Shown: positions 40,823 through 51,008 of the stretch, one piece after another | Numbering within the stretch: position 1 is the stretch's first letter | Layout: each line of letters starts with the position of its first letter | DNA from: Piromyces finnis | Lineage: Eukaryota; Neocallimastigomycota; Neocallimastigomycetes; Neocallimastigales; Neocallimastigaceae | NCBI GenBank assembly: GCA_002104945.1 | Contig: MCFH01000013.1 | Coordinates: 682,001-746,000 of the forward strand | Length of the DNA stretch: 64,000 nucleotides | Direction: 5' to 3' | Notes under the pieces: model-generated | The model's input: only the letters and a program-made list of their open reading frames with translations | The model's database searches: none | Told to the model about the DNA's origin: nothing | Program-made: the position numbers and the translations under genes

Positions 40823-42910
40823 TTTTTATATTTAATGTTCTTTAATTAATAATATTATTTTTAATTATGAGTCCTGCTCTGAAGATTTTTTTTTTTTTTT
40901 TTTTCCGTTATAGATTTCTTTGTTGCTAGTAAAATTAATTTCAATTTAACTAACTTTAAAACTTAAATTTTAAAAAAAGAAAAATTTAAAATTTATTTAA
41001 AATAAGAGAATTATTTTTCTTTTATATTAAAAGGTTTTATAGGAAGAATTATTTAATATTATATTTTTATATTCCTATTTATTATTAACAATTAAATTAA
41101 TTGATAAATGGTAAATAATATATATAAATATATAAATCTTATTTATATATATATTATATATTAAATAAAATAGGAATAAAAGTATTAAAATTTTCAATTT
41201 AAATATCTCATTTGTATACAATAAAAATGAACCATTAATATACTATGGAATATATTGTATTATATTGAAACAGAAACTTATCATATAATAAAAGTTTATT
41301 TAATATATAAATAATTAATTAATGGTTATTAAATATATAACCTATTCCAAATATATTATAAATATATAATAGTATAATACAATATTTATATTTTTAATAT
41401 TATAGTTAAAATAATAGCATTAGTAATTTTAATTATGGCTTTTTTATTAAATAGAATGCAAAATACTATATCTTTTTTTTTTTTATCTTCTTTTATATAT
41501 TAACAGGTAAAAAGAATAGTATAGGTGAAAATAAAAGTGATAGATTATTAAAAAGAATTAACAGCTATTGTTTTACAACAAACTGTTTTACTTTTATTAG
41601 AGATATATAATTCTTTAAACATCACTAATAATATAACTCTTAAGAATGACAAATTAATTAATTTGGTATTACTCAACTTTATTCATATTATAGTTTTCTA
41701 CTAATTAAAAGTAGAAAGTAGAATGTTGTGAATATTCTATGAAGGTAGTAATATCTTTGGTATAAATTTTTTAGTTTATAATTTAAATTTGAGTAATTTT
41801 AATAAAGAAAAAAAAAAGTATAATGAAAAAACTTTAATTAATTTATTATGAATTAAAGTTTATTAATTTAATTATTTAATTTTTATTTTTAGTTTTTTGA
41901 ATATGAAAATCTTCAAAAATAATATTACTATATTTAAATTCATTTAATTTTTTTAAAAAAGAAAACTTTTATAATATTAAAAATAAAGAATCGAACTATT
42001 GTATTATATATTATTTGACCTTTTTTCTTTTACTGATAAAAAAAACTAACTTTTTTTTTTTGAATTATCATATTTTTTAAAATAAAACGTGTCAATCTCA
42101 ATTTAATATTTTAATTTAATATAATATATTATTAAATAAAGTATAATAAATGGTTATTAGTATTATTCTATAATTTTTCATAATAAAAAATAGTTTAATC
42201 ATAATATTTTACAATTAATATAATAAAAACTTTAATCCTTAATAAATATTAAGCTGTGTAACATAGAATGGATGATTATTTAAAAATATATACAAATATA
42301 GTATGATTAACCTATAGATTGAAAACTCTAATTAATATATTTTCTAATAAAAGCAAATCCTTTATCCTTTATTTATTAAAAAAATAGTAATTAAACTTTA
42401 ACCAATTATACTTATTTAATAATTAACTAATCATATATTATTCTATATATCGTGTAACAATGCTTTTTTAATTATAATATTTTTTTATTAAAAATTTATT
42501 TTTATTTTATTTTATTGAAAAAATCGCCGTTATGATTAATTATTAATTTTTTTACCAATTGTTTTCTTTACCAAAGGATAAAAAATAGATTTATAAAAAA
42601 AATCCTTATATTGAATGCTTAATGATAATATGGCAATGTCTTTAATGAAACTATTAATAATTCAACATCAGAATTGAAATAGCATTTATTAAAAATATAA
42701 AATTTAATAATAACCAAATATATAATAAAATATTTATAGAATAGCAATCTAAAATGGAATAAGATACTATTTAATATGATAATTTAGTGGAAAACACAAT
42801 TTTTAGAAAATGATAATATAAAATGTGTTTATTTATTTATTATAATTAATGTGTACAATTAACATAAAAGAAATATATAATAGATATATTCTTTTCAGTT
42901 ATAATAACAA
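40823..42910. other. AT-rich intergenic region upstream of the cellulase
   Basis: Upstream of the GH45 start (minus strand), so it should contain its promoter. Poly(T) at 40889-40904 on the plus strand is poly(A) in the sense direction. No ORF, RNA gene or repeat array is recognised before the minisatellite at 42.9 kb. Confidence 0.6.
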
Positions 42911-43268
42911 TTTATTACATTTTTTCGACTGGGTTACTTGCTAAATTTACTACATATTTTTGACTGGGGTCATTACACTATGTAGAGGGTTACTACATTA
43001 CTTGGTGAATTTATTACATATTATCTACTGGGTCATTACATTATGTAGAGGGTTACTACATTACTTGGTGAATTTATTACATATTATCTACTGGGGTCAT
43101 TACGTTATGTAGAGGGTTACTACATTATGTAGAGGGTCATTACATTATGTAGAGGGTTACTACATTATTTGCTAAATTTACTATATATTTTTTACTGGGG
43201 TCATTACGTTATGTAGAGGGTCACTACACTATGTAGAGGGTTACTACATTACTTGGTGAATTTATTAC
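42911..43268. repeat. Minisatellite with a 63-bp unit and 21-bp sub-repeats
   Basis: Tandem units begin with ACTGGGGTCATTAC at 42963, 43027 (one G fewer), 43090 and 43194. Each continues TATGTAGAGGGTTACTAC and then ATTACTTGGTGAATTTATTA. A partial diverged unit starts at about 42928 with ACTGGGTTACTTGC. The unit from 43090 is expanded to 104 bp by extra copies of a roughly 21-bp core (TACATTATGTAGAGGGT followed by TAC or CAT). The array is markedly richer in G/C than its surroundings and strand-asymmetric (G runs on the plus strand). No ORF crosses it. Confidence 0.93.
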
Positions 43269-44097
43269 TTTTAATGAATATAAAAAGTATGAATTTTTAT
43301 TTTAAATTTCAAAATACAGATTTTACAAAGTTATTATTATTCTTTTAAATATTTATATAAATTATTATTATTTGATTTTTAATTTAAAAATTATTATAAT
43401 TTTTTTTCTTGAGATAGCAACAATCCATAAAAGTTTAGTTGTTAAATTCTTAGTTGTTTGACATATCCACTAACTATTATGAAATATACATGGTTTGAAA
43501 AATATTATTTTTCATTAAATAAATCTTATTAAACTTAAATATTAATTATAATAAAGAACTTTTATTTGATATTACTACTAAGAGAAAATTATTGAAGAGG
43601 TTTTTTTTTATTTTTTAATTAAATAAAGTTAAAGTATAAAGTTATTCCAATTATGAAAAGTCTTATTAATTCATATTTGGAATATATAAAATATAGAGTT
43701 ATTGATTATTCAAAATTTACTACTGTTAGAATATAATTTTTCCATACTTTTAAATATGCTATGAAAAATTATATTTTTTATAATGAATTTCTTAATTAGG
43801 AAGAATGTATCAACTAATACAAATAATTTATATTTTTATAATATATCAATATATCATTATATTGTTAATTCATTTTCATGTAAATATTTTTCCCCTTTAT
43901 TTTAAACATAAAAGTAAAAAAGTAAACTTGAATGGAAAGGTGTTACATATTAATATTAGTATTAAAACCTTTTCATTTATATAATTCATTCTTTTAATTA
44001 ATTTTAATATTATAGAAAAAATATATTAATATTAATAGCTTTTAGTATAGCTCTAGGTTTCTTTTTATCTTAGGACATAATATTTCAATGTATTTTT
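43269..44097. other. AT-rich spacer before the LINE
   Basis: No ORF, RNA gene or repeat recognised. It ends at the target-site duplication of the retrotransposon. Confidence 0.6.
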
Positions 44098-44108
44098 AGA
44101 TAAAATAT

Positions 44109-44111
<3 letters not shown>
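44098..44111. repeat. Target-site duplication, left copy
   Basis: AGATAAAATATAAT is identical to 48477-48490. It abuts the T-run (44112-44144) that is the poly(A) tail of the minus-strand LINE. The last T is ambiguous with the tail. Confidence 0.9.
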
Positions 44112-44147
<36 letters not shown>

Positions 44148-47100
44148 GGCATCAAATATTTTAAACTTTATTATTAATTTAATTAAAATTATAATACATG
44201 TAATAAAAAAATTAAAAATAAAAATAAAAATAAAAAAAAATATGTTTAAATAAACACAAATGAATAAAAATTGGGTATAATGTATTCTAGTAATTTTAAT
44301 TAAAGTAAGAAAGCCACTATCATACTAAAGTATAATAATTGTATTTGACTTCCAATGGGACACCGAGCCAAAGATCAAAATTTTGTCATGGAACAAAATT
44401 ATGATCTCCATTGGTTGCGCTGGCCCTCCTGGCCTGTCTTACTGTTTCTTCAGCATTGACGCTCTTGGATGTTGCTTCAAACCTTTTGAACATTGACCAT
44501 TGCTGGCCAATAGCAAAAGGCATGATTTTGGTTAGAAGTTCCGCGGTTACCGTCAAGAATGGTGTTCCTTCATTAGTACCAGATTGAATCTGACGCTTAC
44601 AAAGTTCTTTCCATTCCCTTGAATTGTAATTAATATTGTTAAAATTTCTTCCCCCAAGAAGGAATTTAAATATTTTACTGCACACACTAGAATAATCATA
44701 CACATTAATATTCACCGGATTATTAGAACTATTACTATCATTAACTAAATTACTATCTAAATTAGAATTATTATCTTCACTATATCTATTATTACTAATA
44801 TTATTACTATTATTATTATTATTATTATTATAACTACTACTACTATTGTTATTATTATTGTTGTTATTATTACTATTGTTACTATTACTATTAATGTTAT
44901 TGCTATCTCTACTGATATTAACATTTTCATTATTATTGATAGGACTGTTGGAATTACGTTGACTAAAAAAATTTAATAGCTGGACTATAGAATCATAATG
45001 TTTAATACGGATATCTCTAAATGTTGGACAATCTAATAACCAATGTTTAATACTTTGAACACCACACTTGCAACATGGACAGTAGTTAGAACAAACTGGA
45101 TCAACAAATTTAGCAGCTTTGGCAATTCTAGCATCCAACTTGTATCCGCTTCTTGCTTTCAATAGCCAGTAGAAGCCATAGGCAAACTCTGGATACTCAT
45201 AACATAATTTAATAAAATCTTTAGTTTCAATAAATTTATTATCATCATAATATTGCGCTTTGATTGAATTCCCTTTGAGATCTTTCCAATAAAAGTTTTT
45301 AACTGCTTTAACATCTTCATGCTTCTTTAGTTTTTTATCAAGTGTCCTACTTGATTTGCACCACGTGTATTTTCTAAATTTAGGAATGTAATTGACAAGG
45401 TATGAGATAATACAATTTGAGTTTTTCCATTTGTTAAAACATCTAACCTGAGCTAACGCACATTTGGCTGACAATGGAGGAATATTCAAATCTTTTGAGA
45501 TAGAGTATAAAGATATAAACGATACAGCTTTATGAACTCCGGCTACCCATCGTATTCCTTTGTTGACATGCTTCTGAGCAATCCTAGACCTAGCTTTATT
45601 GGATCCAAGTAATGGTGCAAAGTATGAAACTCTGCTGATTACTTGTGAGTTAAGTACTAGTTTTTTGAAAGGAATAGGAATATTAGGATTTCTTAAGAAT
45701 TTACTGATTGAGAAAAGTCCTTTCAAAACCTTGTTATTAAGAGTTTTAATTACTGGTTTAAGGGACAAATTCTTATCAAATGGAACACCAAGATAAGTAT
45801 AACAATCAGTAGTTGGAATGGGTTGTCCTGCTAAGTAAAATGTTGGATCTCTCTTGTTCTGATTTTCTATTGATTCAGGGCGAATCACCATCGTTGAACA
45901 TTTCTGGATACCAAATTCCATTTCATTATACAATGCCCATTCATTAACTCTTCTAAGCATCTTTTTTAAGCATCCTCTTGTTGGAGCACAAATAACTATA
46001 TCATCTGCAAAAAGTCCACCACAGCATCGAGTGTCACCTAAACTGATTCCGAGATCTTCGCACTCTTTAAAAATATCATTAATAAAGAGATTAAAAAGAA
46101 TAGGCGAAAGTGGGCAACCTTGACGGACTCCTTTCTTCACATCAAAAGATTTCGAAAATTGTCCATCTAATTTGACATTAGCCTTAGATGTTAAATATAA
46201 ATTTTTGATAAATTGTAAACTCTTACCTCGGATTCCTAAACAATCTAATTTATGGATAATATTACCGATTGGGACTGAATCATATGCTTTCCTGAGTTCT
46301 AAAAAGGCCAAATATGTCTCTTTATTATCTAATTGACGTCTACGGCATATTTCTTGGATTGAAATGAAAAGACTAATACTTTCTTCTTTTTTTCGAAAAC
46401 CAAATTGTTCAAGTCTAATGAAATTATTCTTTAGACCATATTCTGAGATTCTAGTGGTGACAATTTTGGAAATCAACTTAATACCATTATTGATAAGTGA
46501 TATACCTCGATAGTTATCACAATCTGTCAAATCTCCCTTCTTAGGAATGGAAACAATACTGGATTCATTCCATGAGTTGGGGAAATCTCCATCCCAAATA
46601 CGGTTGAATAATTTAAGAATAAAATTTAAACCATAAGCATCATTATCTGAAGTGGTATTACCAGAAGAATTATTACCTGTAGCATTATTAGAATCATTAA
46701 TTGATGGAATTAATGCTTTGTAAAATTCAATTGGAATACCATCCGGACCTGATGCTTTATAATTTGGAGTAGAGAGGATAGCTGACTTGACTTCATCAAT
46801 ACTAATATCTTGGTTGATATCCCACTCATCAAGCATAGGAAGTGAAAAATGTTTATTCGTTGGTTCTTCATACCAATGCTCCAAATCAAGACTTACACCA
46901 TTTGGATCTGATACAAGGTTTTCGAAATGATCATGCCACACTTCTAGTTGTTCTTCCGTAGCAACAACTAATTCTCCATTTTTATTTTTAATTGGTTGAG
47001 CAATAAAGAAAGAATCTTTTCCAATTTTTGCAGTTTTCTTGATCCATTTCCAGGCCTTCTTAGGATTATGACTCTTCATATACTCACATCTTGTTTTAAT

Positions 47101-48476
47101 CCAATGAAGATATTCTTGCTTCCTAAATTCATTACATCTTTTGTGGATGTAATCAATGAGCTTACGGTAGATTTTAATTCTTTTAATAAATTCATCTATA
47201 TCATAAATTCTTTTTTTTTTAAATCTCTTATACAACTTCATTTTGATTTTTTGAAGATTAAAAATTTGTTGTGAAATATGAAATGAAGACTTTATAACAT
47301 TATTTGCTGAGGTAATACTGAGCTCGTCTGCAATTGAAAAAGCAGTTGAAGTAAACTCTTTGGAAAGTTCATCTGTAGAAACATTAGAATCGTTGAGTTT
47401 TGCTGAAAGTATTTGGAATTTATTATGACTGATAATAGATTCCTTTTCCTCAATACATTTTAATCTATTCCATTTCAGAATTTTCTTAGGAACATTAAAG
47501 TCATTAGAAAAATCTTCCATAGGAATAATTTTACCATTAATAAGAAGTGGCTTATGGTCTGATACAGGATAAAAATTATTTATAAATGATCCTGAGTGAA
47601 TAAGATCTTTCATCTTCGAATTGATAAGAGCATGGTCAATGTCGGAAGATTGATCACCTCGAGTCCAAGAGATAGTAGACCCTCTAAGCGGAAGAATTTC
47701 CCAATCTCCTAATCCATTAGTTGATAACCAGTTGGATAATTTTACTTTAGACATATTAAAATCACCAACAAGAATCGATGGATGGGATGAATGAGTTTGT
47801 AACCACAAGCGAACTTCTAACTTTGCATGATCAACATAGATGTTGTGATGACTATGAGGCATATAAACATTTCCAATCGAGCATTTGAATCTATTCCAAA
47901 GACTAAAAGTATAAATAGAAATAATATACTTTCCAGAGAAGTTTTCAAGTGAGGCTTGACACGAATTGTGAAAACCTAAATATAAACCTCTCATTCCAGG
48001 AACTGATTCGTCAGCTTTCTTGAAAAAGTGTCTATAGTTCCGCAAAGTAACACGACAAGGATAATCTGTATTCGATCCAGAACCATTACCAGTTTCTTGG
48101 AAACATAAAAATAATGGTTTGAAAATAGCTGTGAAATAGCTAATACTATCTTTCTTTTCGTGATTCCACCCATTGGTGTTCCAACTAAGACAAAAAGAAA
48201 AGTTATCAGGCTTGTTGGATGAGGAAGAATCGTTGCTATTATTACTATTATTAAAGTCATCATTACTAATGGATGATGCATCAGAGGAATAAGTAGAACT
48301 ATTACTAGATGGCTGTGAAATTGAAGAACTATCAACTATTGAACTGTTATCAGAGTTGATAGAACTATTAGAATTAATTGTTGAATGTTGAGATTGAAAT
48401 TGTGTTTGCTGTAGAACTGGAATATTTTCATGATGGGAAACTTGTTGAAGATCTTGTTGAAGATCAACCTCAATAA
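44112..48476 (-). mobile_element. LINE (non-LTR retrotransposon), 5'-truncated, with poly(A) tail
   Basis: A 4.37-kb insertion on the minus strand. At its 3' end is a 33-base A tail (T on the plus strand, 44112-44144), preceded by a roughly 240-bp 3' UTR. The 5' end lies at 48476, directly next to the right duplication. Perfect 14-bp duplications flank it (44098-44111 and 48477-48490). It holds one long open frame with APE-type endonuclease and reverse transcriptase. The open frame runs off the 5' end without an ATG, which points to truncation during target-primed reverse transcription. No ORF1 is present. The intact frame and perfect duplications suggest a recent insertion. Confidence 0.92.
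44386..48474 (-). CDS. LINE ORF2-type polyprotein: endonuclease and reverse transcriptase (no start codon)
   Basis: About 1,360 residues. In order: a Ser/Asn-rich leader; an APE-like endonuclease (LSWNTNGW, LCFQETG, GNVYMPHS, VGDFNMSK, SDIDHAL, SDHKPLLI, all key motifs present); and an RT domain with SGPDGIPIEFYK, NYRGISL, QFGFRK, motif A FLELRKAYDSV, motif B VRQGCPLSPILFN, motif C LFADDIVI and YLGVPFD. Near the C-terminus is a zinc-knuckle-like CPCCKCGVQSIKHWLLDC, then an Asn-rich stretch and an Arg/Ala-rich end. Motif A has Glu (46297-46299) where RTs have the first catalytic Asp. The frame can be extended to 48495 only through flanking host sequence and a TTG codon. The first ATG in frame is about 168 codons in, after the endonuclease has begun. 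Activity in nicking is plausible, but activity in DNA synthesis is uncertain. Confidence 0.92.
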   Translation of the reverse strand: MEVDLQQDLQQVSHHENIPVLQQTQFQSQHSTINSNSSINSDNSSIVDSSSISQPSSNSSTYSSDASSISNDDFNNSNNSNDSSSSNKPDNFSFCLSWNTNGWNHEKKDSISYFTAIFKPLFLCFQETGNGSGSNTDYPCRVTLRNYRHFFKKADESVPGMRGLYLGFHNSCQASLENFSGKYIISIYTFSLWNRFKCSIGNVYMPHSHHNIYVDHAKLEVRLWLQTHSSHPSILVGDFNMSKVKLSNWLSTNGLGDWEILPLRGSTISWTRGDQSSDIDHALINSKMKDLIHSGSFINNFYPVSDHKPLLINGKIIPMEDFSNDFNVPKKILKWNRLKCIEEKESIISHNKFQILSAKLNDSNVSTDELSKEFTSTAFSIADELSITSANNVIKSSFHISQQIFNLQKIKMKLYKRFKKKRIYDIDEFIKRIKIYRKLIDYIHKRCNEFRKQEYLHWIKTRCEYMKSHNPKKAWKWIKKTAKIGKDSFFIAQPIKNKNGELVVATEEQLEVWHDHFENLVSDPNGVSLDLEHWYEEPTNKHFSLPMLDEWDINQDISIDEVKSAILSTPNYKASGPDGIPIEFYKALIPSINDSNNATGNNSSGNTTSDNDAYGLNFILKLFNRIWDGDFPNSWNESSIVSIPKKGDLTDCDNYRGISLINNGIKLISKIVTTRISEYGLKNNFIRLEQFGFRKKEESISLFISIQEICRRRQLDNKETYLAFLELRKAYDSVPIGNIIHKLDCLGIRGKSLQFIKNLYLTSKANVKLDGQFSKSFDVKKGVRQGCPLSPILFNLFINDIFKECEDLGISLGDTRCCGGLFADDIVICAPTRGCLKKMLRRVNEWALYNEMEFGIQKCSTMVIRPESIENQNKRDPTFYLAGQPIPTTDCYTYLGVPFDKNLSLKPVIKTLNNKVLKGLFSISKFLRNPNIPIPFKKLVLNSQVISRVSYFAPLLGSNKARSRIAQKHVNKGIRWVAGVHKAVSFISLYSISKDLNIPPLSAKCALAQVRCFNKWKNSNCIISYLVNYIPKFRKYTWCKSSRTLDKKLKKHEDVKAVKNFYWKDLKGNSIKAQYYDDNKFIETKDFIKLCYEYPEFAYGFYWLLKARSGYKLDARIAKAAKFVDPVCSNYCPCCKCGVQSIKHWLLDCPTFRDIRIKHYDSIVQLLNFFSQRNSNSPINNNENVNISRDSNNINSNSNNSNNNNNNNNNSSSSYNNNNNNNSNNISNNRYSEDNNSNLDSNLVNDSNSSNNPVNINVYDYSSVCSKIFKFLLGGRNFNNINYNSREWKELCKRQIQSGTNEGTPFLTVTAELLTKIMPFAIGQQWSMFKRFEATSKSVNAEETVRQARRASATNGDHNFVP

Positions 48477-48490
48477 AGATAAAATATAAT
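48477..48490. repeat. Target-site duplication, right copy
   Basis: AGATAAAATATAAT, identical to 44098-44111, directly at the 5' end of the minus-strand LINE. Confidence 0.9.
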
Positions 48491-49352
48491 ATCAAATGTG
48501 TTGTTATAATAATTTAAATTATAACTTTCGTAAGTTGACATAATATGCTATATCAATTATATATATAACAATAAGTGGATTTGAGTTAATGTAGTAGTAT
48601 ATTTAAGTGCTTTACCTCCATTATTGAGGTTGTTATTTCATATTAAAATCTTCATACAATTTGATTTTCTCCATTTATCATAAAATATAATTTAATAACT
48701 ATGTAACTACATAACTACTTAATTCTCTTTTAAAGAATTACAAGCTAATAAATGAATTTTTTTATATACAAAACCAATGTTACTAAAATATCGAATAAAT
48801 ATTAATATTAAATAATATAAAAATTATTTATTACATTTTTTTGTAAATATATTTTAAAACTTTAAATTTACTATCGTTTTTATACTTTATAATTTTACAT
48901 ATACTTTAATACTGTTAATAAAAAAATGTTGCGGAAATATCATCAAAAACCATATCTAAATATTTTCAAAATATCCGGGAAAAAATCCTAAAATTGCTAT
49001 ATTAACAAATACTAATTTTATATTTTCAATGTATAATAAAAATCAAATATCATATCATAATAGCAAAATACACCATAATGAAATATCTATTTTATATAAT
49101 AAATTTTTCTCTTAATAAAAATTTTTAAAATTTTTATTAATAATAAACTAATAATTTTGGGTATTCATTAAATATAATAATAATATCTAATGACAAAAAA
49201 AAACCATAATTATTATTAATTATGATAAAGGTATATATTATTAGTTATTTTTACTTTTCATATACTATGGTATATATATATATTTTTTTTAAGTTATATT
49301 TTTAAATTTTTGATATTTTTGTAAAAATGGGTAAAAATTATTTAATAATTTT
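48491..49352. other. AT-rich spacer
   Basis: Between the LINE's 5' boundary and the 3' end of the Cys-rich secreted protein gene. No ORF or structured element recognised. Confidence 0.6.
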
Positions 49353-51008
49353 TTAATGGTACTTGACACGACATTTACGAATAGCCTTTCCTTTTGGTTT
49401 TCTGGAGGATGGCTTTTTGTTATTTGAATCATTTTGTTTAATAGCGTTAACAGTCTTTGAAATAGTAGTTTGGTTAAATTCTTCAATAGCTTGAGTTGGT
49501 GTTGGAGTTTCTACTTCATTATTATTTTCATTATCAACATCATCATCGTCATTATCATCAACACCAGCAACTGTTACAGTTGGTTCTGGTTGAACTTCAG
49601 TAATTGTTACAGTTGGTTCTGGCTTAACAACACAAATTCCATCGTTATTTTCAGTATATCCACTGTTACAATAACATCTTCCTTCAACTAATGTACTTAT
49701 TTCATTACATTTTTCACATGAACTTCCATTGTTACATTTAGAACAATTAAGTGGACAAGCGGAGCATCTGCATTTATCTCCAACAAATGATCCTTCTCCA
49801 CAATCCATATTAATATTAAAACGAGCAATACCACTAGAATTAGCTTCGATGAATTCCTTGTATGTAATTTCTTCAGTTATAGAGTTTGGTAATTTACCAT
49901 AATTCTTATTTTCAATATTAATTTTGAATTGACTGAACTCTGCGAATACACCGTTAGCATCAATTCCCCATTTAGCATTTTCTTTGTTGTCAATAATAAC
50001 ACTTTCACAATTTTCAACAAATTCTTTTTGGAATTCTTCAAAATTTAATTTTTTGTTTGAAGAAAGGATACAAATAACTTGATTTTGATCTTGATTATTA
50101 CATTGATTTTGGTAGATTTCTATTATGTATTTTTGTTTTTCAGCAAGAATACCATCAATGTGTGCATATTGGGCATCTTCTCTCTTTAGAACATATCCTT
50201 CATAGAAATCACCAAAAAGCTCTTTCATTTGGTCATAATCTTCATTAAAAGAATTTTTAACAATATCATAGAATTCTTTGTTATCACAATTTTCTCCATT
50301 AATATTATTAGTTGAAAGATACCATCTCCAGTGATAGACACCATTTGTTTTATCTCTTATATTGGTATAATCAATGTAGATACCACACTTTTCTCTAAGG
50401 TTATCTAAACCAGAGTTCATATCCCAATGAACAATAGCATATGGAGTATTATTGGAAGATGGTCCGAAATGTGAAACATCAAAAGTCTTGTTAATATCAT
50501 CTGGTTTAACATTGGAATATAATAAGTATGTAGCAATGGCAAGTTCACTTTTAAATGTTTGTTTAATAGTAATTCCATCACAAGATTTTAAATCCTTAAT
50601 AGTTAAAGAAAAATATCCAGCCTCTTCTTCTGAAGTACTAAAGTTTGAAATTTCATTGTCATTTTGATAAACTCTAACATAATTATTTATTTCATTATTA
50701 TTAAATTTATAATTTTCGGAGTTAAGACCTTCATTACCATTCTTTAAATTAGAAATTTTTAAGTTGAAAGAACTACTAATAGAAAAAATGGGTTTTTCTT
50801 TATTAACAGAAATTTTATCAATATCATCATCAATACCGAAATTTACAAAATTAATGTTACATTCATCTTTCTTTCTTAAAACACCGTTTTTAGTGTATTC
50901 AAGTTCAATACCATTATTCATTATTTTAAAAAGACTGAAATGAGCACTTACTAAGCAAGCATTATACAAAGTAAGTAAAGTGAAGAATTTTAAAAAATTC
51001 TTTACCAT
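49353..51008 (-). CDS. Secreted Cys-rich protein of unknown function
   Basis: A single-exon gene of 551 aa. The ATG at 51008 gives a clear signal peptide (MVKNFLKFFTLLTLYNACLVSA). Residues 23-390 contain no family I recognise. They are Asn/Asp/Glu-rich with spaced aromatic residues (VHWDMNSGLDNLREKCGIYI, YHWRWYLSTNN). Residues 403-460 form a Cys-rich block (CGEGSF, CRCSACPLNCSKCNNGSSC, EKCN, GRCYCNSGYT, GICV) that resembles furin-like/EGF-type growth-factor-receptor repeats. Next come two PEPTVT repeats, an acidic Asp/Asn stretch and a basic, Cys-containing C-terminus (KAIRKCRVKYH). There is no second membrane segment or GPI-type hydrophobic end, so it is probably secreted or wall-associated. 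Its isolated position gives no functional hint. Confidence 0.8.
   Translation of the reverse strand: MVKNFLKFFTLLTLYNACLVSAHFSLFKIMNNGIELEYTKNGVLRKKDECNINFVNFGIDDDIDKISVNKEKPIFSISSSFNLKISNLKNGNEGLNSENYKFNNNEINNYVRVYQNDNEISNFSTSEEEAGYFSLTIKDLKSCDGITIKQTFKSELAIATYLLYSNVKPDDINKTFDVSHFGPSSNNTPYAIVHWDMNSGLDNLREKCGIYIDYTNIRDKTNGVYHWRWYLSTNNINGENCDNKEFYDIVKNSFNEDYDQMKELFGDFYEGYVLKREDAQYAHIDGILAEKQKYIIEIYQNQCNNQDQNQVICILSSNKKLNFEEFQKEFVENCESVIIDNKENAKWGIDANGVFAEFSQFKINIENKNYGKLPNSITEEITYKEFIEANSSGIARFNINMDCGEGSFVGDKCRCSACPLNCSKCNNGSSCEKCNEISTLVEGRCYCNSGYTENNDGICVVKPEPTVTITEVQPEPTVTVAGVDDNDDDDVDNENNNEVETPTPTQAIEEFNQTTISKTVNAIKQNDSNNKKPSSRKPKGKAIRKCRVKYH

Noticed and set aside
42911-43268. CRISPR-like array
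   Set aside because: The repeated units are contiguous with no unique spacers, and the genome is clearly eukaryotic. It is a minisatellite.
48475-48495. N-terminal extension of the LINE ORF starting at a TTG codon
   Set aside because: These bases belong to the target-site duplication and host flank, not to the element, and TTG is not a credible start here.
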